Source: Verrucomicrobium sp. (GTDB lineage: Bacteria; Verrucomicrobiota; Verrucomicrobiia; Methylacidiphilales; UBA1321). From it: DNA of 64,000 nt. The position numbers were made by a program, and so were the translations under genes. The notes beneath the pieces were generated by a model. The model ran no database searches. It was not told the origin of the DNA and worked only from the letters and a program-made list of their open reading frames with translations. This document shows, in pieces, positions 58,572-64,000 of this stretch (position 1 is its first letter; each line of letters starts with the position of its first letter). The stretch is taken from NCBI GenBank assembly GCA_017849585.1, contig JAFIGT010000010.1, forward strand, positions 1-64,000. Reading direction: 5' to 3'.

Positions 58572-58808
58572 ATGACGAACGCTCTTGTGCAGGACGCGCT
58601 GAAAAAAGTAGGCTCGCCGGAAATTCTCGTGAACATCGTTTCCAAACGGGTTCGCCAATTGGGCCAGGGCTTCCGCCCGCTCTTGGAAGTGCAGCCCCGC
58701 TGGTCCTTCATGGAAATCGCCTTGCGCGAAGTTTCCGAAGGCAAGCTCACCTTTGAAGCGATCGAAGACGAAGCGGCTCCCAAGCGGGCCAAGAAAATCG
58801 CGGCTTAG
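58572..58808 (+). CDS. rpoZ: RNA polymerase omega subunit
   Basis: A 78-residue protein with the omega core: NIVSKRVRQLGQGFRPLL (conserved AKRARQL region) and MEIALREVSEGKL (the VALREIAEGK element), followed by a short acidic-basic tail. Omega assists assembly of the beta' subunit. The start at 58572 suits the family size. It is directly followed by a tail-only copy of the dispersed repeat (CCGTAACGCTTCG, 58810-58822) and a hairpin, then smpB after 88 bases. Confidence 0.85.
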   Translation: MTNALVQDALKKVGSPEILVNIVSKRVRQLGQGFRPLLEVQPRWSFMEIALREVSEGKLTFEAIEDEAAPKRAKKIAA

Positions 58809-58837
58809 TCCGTAACGCTTCGTTTCCTGTCGGGTTT

Positions 58838-58857
58838 GACGCCGGATCTCCGGCGTC
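58838..58857 (+). terminator. Perfect palindrome between rpoZ and smpB
   Basis: GACGCCGGA-TC-TCCGGCGTC is a 9-bp perfect stem, followed after eight bases by TTTTC. It may attenuate or process the transcript between the two genes. Confidence 0.5.
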
Positions 58858-58896
58858 GGCTCGTCTTTTCAGGCGCATAGACCGGATTTTTTCCCC

Positions 58897-59349
58897 ATGA
58901 GCGCGGATCTCATCACCAATCGCAAAGCCCCGCGCGACTACAATATCCTCGAGACCTACGAGGCGGGCGTCGTCCTGCGCGGCACCGAGGTCAAATCCCT
59001 GCGCGCTGGTAAAGGCAATCTCAGCGACGCCTTTGCCCGCATCGAGAACCAGCAAGCCTGGCTCTATAATCTCGACATCCAGCCCTACGAACAGGCCAAC
59101 CGGTTTAACCACGAACCGAAAGCGGTCCGTCGGCTCCTGCTCCACAAAAACGAGATCCGCAAGATCTTCGGCACGGTCGCCGTGGCGGGCCGCACCCTCG
59201 TCGCCCTCAAGATGTATTGGAAGGCCAACAAGATCAAAGTGCTCCTCGGTGTCGGCGTGGGTAAAAACCAGCGCGACAAACGCGAAGACCTCAAGAAGGC
59301 CGCGATGAAGCGCGATGTGGATCAGGCGCTGAAAGATCGTCGCCGCTAA
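58897..59349 (+). CDS. smpB: SsrA-binding protein
   Basis: A 150-residue protein needed, with tmRNA, to rescue stalled ribosomes. Signatures are NRKAPRDYNILETYEAGVVLRGTEVKSLRAG, NLSDAFARIENQQAWLYN and the basic C-terminal tail KREDLKKAAMKRDVDQAL. The length and start are standard. The ssrA tmRNA gene is not visible in the flanking sequence. The 500 bases downstream (59350-59853) hold a small CCCCC-TTT-GGGGG hairpin (59551-59563) and a short reading frame, described separately. Confidence 0.95.
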   Translation: MSADLITNRKAPRDYNILETYEAGVVLRGTEVKSLRAGKGNLSDAFARIENQQAWLYNLDIQPYEQANRFNHEPKAVRRLLLHKNEIRKIFGTVAVAGRTLVALKMYWKANKIKVLLGVGVGKNQRDKREDLKKAAMKRDVDQALKDRRR

Positions 59350-59776
59350 GAATCTTCCCACAAGATCGTGGTGCCAAATCGACGCCACGTTGCGTCGTCT
59401 CCGTCGTTTGAAAACGATGGCTTCAACAGTTCTTCTCAGGTTCCGCTCGAGCCTAAATGTAGAGATGTATCGGCGTAAAACGTCCGCATCTTAAGCGCAA
59501 TTAATACGGCAGATTCCTGCGGCCGGATTTGGAATCTTTTTTTGCAGATGTCCCCCTTTGGGGGTGACCGTTATTCTCGTCTCAAACCGGGATAGGCAAA
59601 GTCATTTTTCACCCTCGGAAAGAGGTGTCGCTCATTTAGATCTTAAATAATTCCGCGTATTGCCGAATGAGTTATCCGAATCCTCGAACGGACTTTGAGG
59701 ATTCAAGACAATTCGTTTTGCAGTCGATACAGCCCTGTATGGATTCGGAACGAATATAAAGGGGAAAGGCACATCG

Positions 59777-59842
59777 ATGGATACAAGTGTTGTAAATGAT
59801 TTAGCGCGACAGATTTTTCAATCTGCCCGGAATGATCGCTGA
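59777..59842 (+). CDS. Possible 21-residue peptide upstream of the chemosensory cluster
   Basis: An ATG at 59777, with GGGGAAAGG seven bases upstream, starts a 21-codon frame (MDTSVVNDLARQIFQSARND then Arg) ending at TGA 59840-59842, 11 bases before the first start codon of the coiled-coil protein. Good spacing and codon use support translation. It could couple translation of the next gene or be a small protein; I do not know its role. Confidence 0.35.
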   Translation: MDTSVVNDLARQIFQSARNDR

Positions 59843-59853
59843 TTGCTCTTTGA

Positions 59854-61968
59854 ATGGTCTGTCGAGACCGATTCATGGATAGCCGTATGAGCCGTCATTC
59901 TGAATTACCCGTTGCTGTGCCCTCTCCGGAATCCGGAGGGCCTGCCGAAAGCGCAGGATGGATGGGGCAGGTGCGCCATGTCTTGCATTGCCTGCATCTA
60001 TTGGCTCCCCATACGGCTGAGCCTAATCGAGTTGAAGAGGGTGAGTCAGTTCCGGGCGAACGTTTCACGGTTATATTTCAGCAACTGGCCCAAGACAAGA
60101 CGGTGCTGGATCAGACGGCGCGGGAAATTGAAGAACGCTTTTTGTCGATGGGTTCCTGCGTGCAGGAACTCTCCGCGCTGAGTACGCATCTCCTTTCCCA
60201 AAGCGAACGGCTGGCGGTCTCGACCGGGACGGAATTCAAAACGATTCTGCAAGGTGCATTTGAAGTCATCGAGAAACAATTGGAATTCGTGGCGCAATAT
60301 CAGGAGATCAATACGCGCCTGGTCAACCAACTGGCCGATTATTTGGAAAAGTTTCAGAAATTAAGTAACTGCCAGGAAGATTTGGATCGAATTCTCACAC
60401 CGATGCGCACGATCTGCGTGCTGTTTAAAATTCACTCCGTCTCACTGGAGAATGAAGAGCGTAGTTTCTTTGAGTCACTCACCACGGAAATCGCGGCACT
60501 GCAATTGCAGGCCAGTGCGAAGTTTGGTGAGCAGATGACCGGTTTGTTGAAGACGGGGGAGGCGCTCAGCGCGAACATCCCCCATCTGCGCGAGCAATCG
60601 CGCGAGCAGGGGGAGAAGGTCCGCCAAAAAAAGGCATCGATCGAGGCATCGATGAACACCCTGCAGCAGCAGTTCGAGCAGATGCAGACCAGCCATGAGC
60701 GGCTGTCCCAAGTGGGTAAAGAATTGAAGACTGCGAGCGGCGGAGCAGTGCTGGGGCTGCAATATCAGGACATCACGAGGCAGAAGTGGGAGCATGTGGC
60801 GGAGGCGATTCAGGAAATGAGCCTGAAAGTCGGCGCGACTGTCCCTTCGCACGAGATCTTGATTTTCCTGCGGGACGTGAGCCGGATTCAAATCCGGCAG
60901 GTGACGGCCATTCAGGACGATCTATCCCAAGCCCAGTCCACGGTGGGAACAAGTGTTCGCGACATGTTGGAAAAGTTGCGGGCCATGGACGAGGAATGTC
61001 AGCGCACGTGTGGAAAAAGCGAAGGTTCCGCCGCTGTCGAATCCATGGTGAAGGAATTGCTGGAGGCGCTCTCCGAAGCGCGCGTGTGGGTGGGGGAATT
61101 GTCTTCCATGGCGCAGACAACCAGCAATGCGGTCAGTTCCTTTGATAAAACAGCCTCTGATGTCTCGGGAACACTGCGGCGGCTTTCCGCAAGTATTGGC
61201 ATGGTCGCCCTCAACGCCCAGGTGCAGGTGGCGCGCATCGGTCATGAAAACGGTCTTGATGTGCTTTCCGAATTTATCTGCGTTTCCTCGACCGCCATCA
61301 AGAGTTTTAGCGAGACGGTGGGTGCGGAGCTGGATGGGTTGGTGGGCGAATTGCACGAAACGATTGTCGAATGTCGCAACGTGGAGGAAAAGACGCGGGA
61401 GGAGCAACGTTGGCTGGAGGAACAAGGGCGCCAGCAGGAAGAGCAATTACATGTCTGCCGCGATGCAACGGTTGGCGTGCAACTTGAAGTGGCTGAGTCC
61501 CTCACGAAGATTCATGAGCAGGCTGCCTCCGTGCTGAACCACTCGGATTTTCAGAAGACATCGCATGAGGGCTTCAAGCGCTTGCAGGAAACACTGCAGC
61601 AATGCGCGGATTTGGCCGATCAATCACTTGGCACCTCTGTCTCGACAGAGGTTGCCCATCATGTTCACCACCTTAAGAAAAGTTACACAATGGAGTCGGA
61701 GCGCGAAGTTTTCGAGGCCGCAGTGGCGGAATCGCGAATCGCAGCTCCTGTCGCCAAGGGACAGGATCGATCTTCCCGCAAAGAGGAGAAAATCGTTTCG
61801 CCAACGGAGCGTTCACGTCCGGTGGTGGTGCCAGTTGAGCCGGCTCCGGAGCGTGATCGGGCGGTGGCCCCACGCGGGGTGGAGCCCGTGCCGGTGGTGA
61901 CTACCACCGAGGCAAAGCCGGTCACGGAAAGTAAACCCGAGCTCGGAGATAACGTAGAACTTTTTTAA
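59854..61968 (+). CDS. Soluble coiled-coil protein with a degenerate chemoreceptor signalling tip
   Basis: A 704-residue mostly helical cytoplasmic protein without membrane segments. Long coiled coils span about residues 60-300; a GLQYQDITRQKWEHVAEAIQ segment (~300) recalls helices in receptor and CheZ-related proteins. Near residue 450, MVALNAQVQVARIGHENGLD aligns with the hairpin tip of methyl-accepting chemotaxis proteins (usually [20 protein letters not shown]), with several altered contact residues. The last ~80 residues are a disordered Pro/Glu/Val-rich tail. It heads a STAS-cheY-cheA cluster, so it is probably the receptor or scaffold. Start could be 59854, 59875 or 59887. Confidence 0.7.
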   Translation: MVCRDRFMDSRMSRHSELPVAVPSPESGGPAESAGWMGQVRHVLHCLHLLAPHTAEPNRVEEGESVPGERFTVIFQQLAQDKTVLDQTAREIEERFLSMGSCVQELSALSTHLLSQSERLAVSTGTEFKTILQGAFEVIEKQLEFVAQYQEINTRLVNQLADYLEKFQKLSNCQEDLDRILTPMRTICVLFKIHSVSLENEERSFFESLTTEIAALQLQASAKFGEQMTGLLKTGEALSANIPHLREQSREQGEKVRQKKASIEASMNTLQQQFEQMQTSHERLSQVGKELKTASGGAVLGLQYQDITRQKWEHVAEAIQEMSLKVGATVPSHEILIFLRDVSRIQIRQVTAIQDDLSQAQSTVGTSVRDMLEKLRAMDEECQRTCGKSEGSAAVESMVKELLEALSEARVWVGELSSMAQTTSNAVSSFDKTASDVSGTLRRLSASIGMVALNAQVQVARIGHENGLDVLSEFICVSSTAIKSFSETVGAELDGLVGELHETIVECRNVEEKTREEQRWLEEQGRQQEEQLHVCRDATVGVQLEVAESLTKIHEQAASVLNHSDFQKTSHEGFKRLQETLQQCADLADQSLGTSVSTEVAHHVHHLKKSYTMESEREVFEAAVAESRIAAPVAKGQDRSSRKEEKIVSPTERSRPVVVPVEPAPERDRAVAPRGVEPVPVVTTTEAKPVTESKPELGDNVELF

Positions 61969-61979
61969 CCAAGACTATT

Positions 61980-62279
61980 ATGAGCACCACGGAATGCGCC
62001 ACATGGAGACTCGAAGGAGCTTTGACTCTCTACACGGTTGAGACGTTGCGCCCGCAAATGATGGATCGATTGTCGCACCGGGACGGCTTCGAATGGGATC
62101 TCGCGCGCGTCGATTCATGCGATTGCGCGGGACTACAGTTGCTTTGCTCTGCTCGCAAGAGCGCCGTGGCGGCCGAAATTTCCCTGAAAATCATCAATCC
62201 CTCTCCAGCCATTGTGACCGCTGCAGAAGGCCTTGGGCTGGATCTCGCTGAAATCACCAACCCCCTAACACCCGTATGA
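61980..62279 (+). CDS. STAS domain protein
   Basis: A 99-residue STAS (anti-sigma-factor antagonist fold) protein: TWRLEGALTLYTVETLRPQM, FEWDLARVDSCDCAGLQLLC and IINPSPAIVTAAEGLGLD. The serine or threonine usually phosphorylated in these proteins (DSSG or DTAG) is replaced by Cys in DCAG, so it may be regulated by partner binding rather than phosphorylation. STAS proteins of this type are often found in chemosensory clusters. It overlaps cheY in an ATGA junction and lies 11 bases after the coiled-coil gene. Confidence 0.83.
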   Translation: MSTTECATWRLEGALTLYTVETLRPQMMDRLSHRDGFEWDLARVDSCDCAGLQLLCSARKSAVAAEISLKIINPSPAIVTAAEGLGLDLAEITNPLTPV

Positions 62280-62641
62280 GTAAAAAAATTATGACTGCTG
62301 ACGATTCTGCCAGTATGAGGCAGATGATTAGCTTCACACTGAAGCAGGCGGGGTACGACGTTGTCGAAGCGGAGCATGGAAAGGACGCCTTGGGAAAACT
62401 AGGCAGCAGTCCAGTGGACATGCTGATTACCGATTTGAATATGCCGGTGATGGATGGGTTGGAATTGATCCGGCAGGTGCGGACCTTGCCGCAGGGAAAG
62501 TACATTCCCATCGTCATGCTGACTACGGAATCACAGGCAGGGAAAAAGCAGGAGGGCAAATCGGCCGGGGCCACGGGCTGGATTGTCAAACCGTTTACGC
62601 CGGAGCAATTGGTCGCGGTGGTTAAGAAAGTTCTACCCTAA
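62276..62641 (+). CDS. cheY: Single-domain response regulator, CheY-like
   Basis: A 121-residue receiver protein. The acidic pocket (D9, D10), phospho-acceptor D53 in LITDLNMPVMDG, the conserved Thr in IVMLTTES and K105 in IVKPFTPEQ are all present. CheA phosphorylates it to relay the signal to a motor or another output. It is 11 bases upstream of cheA. The absence of an effector domain makes it a chemotaxis-type regulator. Confidence 0.93.
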   Translation: MSKKIMTADDSASMRQMISFTLKQAGYDVVEAEHGKDALGKLGSSPVDMLITDLNMPVMDGLELIRQVRTLPQGKYIPIVMLTTESQAGKKQEGKSAGATGWIVKPFTPEQLVAVVKKVLP

Positions 62642-62652
62642 GGAATCCGGAT

Positions 62653-64000
62653 ATGAGCAACACCAACCAGTTTGCCGCCACATTCCTACAGGAGGCTGCC
62701 GAGCAGTTGGCCCTCATCGAGGAAATCATCCTGGAGGTGGAAGAGAACCCTCATGACAGTGAGAGCATCAACCGACTATTCCGGGTTTTTCACACGATCA
62801 AGGGATCTGGTTCGATGTTTGGTTTCGACAAGGTGGCGGAGTTCACGCACCACGTGGAAACAATTCTCGACAAGGTGCGCAATGGATTGATCCCTATCTC
62901 GAAAGAGTTGGTGAATGTGATTCTTGCGGCAAAGGATCAAATTTCCCAGATGCTGAAAGGCGATGACGCTTGTGTGGGCCTACTGGATGGCCGCGCTGAC
63001 CTGATCGCGCGACTCAATGCACTGCAAGCGGCGAATGGTGAGAGCGCCAGCGCGGCAGTTCCAGAGATAGCAAAAGCCACGGAAGGTGCCAAGTCGGCAT
63101 CGGTCACGACCTATCAGATTCACTTTCGTCCGGAAGCGGGAATTTTGACGCGCGGGCTGGATCCCTCCGTGCTGTTGCAGGATTTGCGCGTATTGGGGCC
63201 GTGTCAGATCACGGCTAAGACTGAGGCGGTTCCGCTGTTGGACCAGTGTAAGCCGGAATTCTGTGGATTTTGCTGGGACATTCAACTGACGACCGATTGC
63301 GGTATCGCAGCGATCAAGGATGTATTTATTTTTGTGGAGGATGATAGCGAGATTATCATTAACGCGTTGCCTGCCGTCGAAACCGTGACGGCCCCTTCAG
63401 CGTCTTCGATCGCTCCTGTCATCGAGAAACAAGTCAAGTCAGAGACCGTAGTCAAAGTGGCGCCAACTGCCAAAAATACGTCGAATGCCAAAGCGGGGGC
63501 TGCCAATGGCAAATCGGCAAACTCGCATAAGAATGGGGGAGCGGATGGCTCGGTGCGGGTGCCTTCGGAGCGGTTGGATCGACTGGTAAATTTACTGGGT
63601 GAACTGGTGATCAACCAATCTCGTTTGACTCAGGTGGCGAGTCGGTTTGACTGCCCGGAATTGTCAGCGCCGACGGAAGACCTGGAGCGGCTCGTGGCGG
63701 AATTTCGCGATATTGTTTTGGGCATTCGCATGATGCCGATTGGCACGACCTTCAGCCGGTTCAAGCGCTTGGTGCATGATTTATCGGACGAACTGGGGAA
63801 GGAAATTGATTTGGTCACCGAGGGCGCGGAGACCGAGCTCGACAAGACGGTCATTGATCAATTGGGAGATCCGCTGGTGCACTTGATCCGCAATTCGATT
63901 GACCATGGCATTGCCAAACCAGACGAACGGGAACGGCTCGGGAAGCCACGCCGTGGCGCGATTCGGTTGGCGGCTTGCCACGAAGGTGCACATGTAGCGA
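62653..64000 (+). CDS. cheA: Chemotaxis histidine kinase CheA, 3' end outside the window
   Basis: The first ~449 residues of CheA. An HPt domain (phospho-acceptor H47 in VFHTIKGSGSMFGF) is followed by a middle region with TYQIHFRPEAGILTRGLDPS (about residues 155-175), a Lys/Ala/Ser-rich linker (about 260-300), the dimerisation helix VPSERLDRLVNLLGELVINQ and the start of the ATPase domain (N box DPLVHLIRNSIDHGIAKPDE). The C-terminal ATP lid, G boxes and CheW-like domain lie beyond base 64000. It phosphorylates the CheY encoded just upstream. Confidence 0.95.
   Translation, partial: MSNTNQFAATFLQEAAEQLALIEEIILEVEENPHDSESINRLFRVFHTIKGSGSMFGFDKVAEFTHHVETILDKVRNGLIPISKELVNVILAAKDQISQMLKGDDACVGLLDGRADLIARLNALQAANGESASAAVPEIAKATEGAKSASVTTYQIHFRPEAGILTRGLDPSVLLQDLRVLGPCQITAKTEAVPLLDQCKPEFCGFCWDIQLTTDCGIAAIKDVFIFVEDDSEIIINALPAVETVTAPSASSIAPVIEKQVKSETVVKVAPTAKNTSNAKAGAANGKSANSHKNGGADGSVRVPSERLDRLVNLLGELVINQSRLTQVASRFDCPELSAPTEDLERLVAEFRDIVLGIRMMPIGTTFSRFKRLVHDLSDELGKEIDLVTEGAETELDKTVIDQLGDPLVHLIRNSIDHGIAKPDERERLGKPRRGAIRLAACHEGAHVA

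Noticed and set aside
59551-59563. CCCCC-TTT-GGGGG hairpin as smpB terminator
   Set aside because: It is 200 bases past the smpB stop with no T tract; too weak to call.
1-64000. CRISPR arrays, rRNA genes, insertion sequences, prophage or integrase genes
   Set aside because: I found no regularly spaced repeat array, transposase, integrase, phage structural gene or rRNA sequence in the window.

Overview
The window looks like chromosomal DNA of a high-GC, Gram-negative-type bacterium, most likely a member of the Verrucomicrobiota (inferred). Points in favour are a PEP-CTERM-tailed surface protein, a deoxyhypusine-synthase-like enzyme, a rhodanese-DUF5069 fusion, a bacterial O-GlcNAc-transferase-like protein, a tRNA without encoded CCA together with a CCA-adding enzyme, and large amounts of polysaccharide machinery. 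I see no prophage, insertion sequence, CRISPR array or rRNA operon. The first ~140 bases do not fit the gene they are joined to and may be a contig-edge chimera.

Layout. 1-5354: priA (5' end replaced or missing), purU, a DKNYY-repeat protein and fumC. 6071-13255: a tightly overlapping eight-gene minus-strand operon for a nucleotide-activated heptose-like sugar: extended SDR epimerase, UDP-glucose-dehydrogenase-like protein lacking its catalytic cysteine, SDR, Gfo/Idh oxidoreductase, heptose kinase, nucleotidyltransferase, sedoheptulose-7-phosphate isomerase and transaldolase. 13558-21941: housekeeping genes (CysJ-like reductase, deoxyhypusine-synthase-like enzyme, rpsU, CCA-adding enzyme), a lipid-flippase-like membrane protein, a frameshifted small membrane gene and a WcaF-like acetyltransferase. 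21957-36988: a secreted GH5 glycosidase with three repeated binding modules, then glycan assembly genes (two GT4, a WecA/MraY-type transferase, an O-antigen-ligase-like protein, a GT2, a TPR-GT41 protein, a methyltransferase), interrupted by superoxide dismutase and a cNMP-FHA protein.

37082-41278: tRNA-Arg(ACG), then an ECF42-type sigma factor at the end of an operon of DGPF/YCII and SRPBCC proteins. Two sites with the same bipartite motif, TGTC-N19-CGTC, precede these genes, suggesting an autoregulated regulon. 41440-46001: a sialidase-like protein, a DapA/NanA-family aldolase, an AraC regulator and a PEP-CTERM protein. Matching direct-repeat operators lie upstream of the aldolase and of the PEP-CTERM gene. 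46381-57007: rhodanese-DUF5069, nitroreductase, ComEC, a histidine kinase and NtrC-like regulator pair with a degraded AAA+ domain, a small ribbon-helix-helix gene that appears to start with CTG, and an acetylxylan-esterase-like protein. 57161-59349: UDP-glucuronate decarboxylase, rpoZ and smpB. 59854-64000: a chemosensory cluster made of a soluble coiled-coil protein with an eroded receptor tip, a STAS protein, a CheY and the start of cheA.

A dispersed repeat recurs between genes: a variable palindrome followed by a tail close to ACCCnGTAACGCTTCGCC. It usually sits directly against the stop codon of the gene before it. This repeat, the paired AraC operators and the paired ECF promoters are the clearest structures that the genes alone do not explain.
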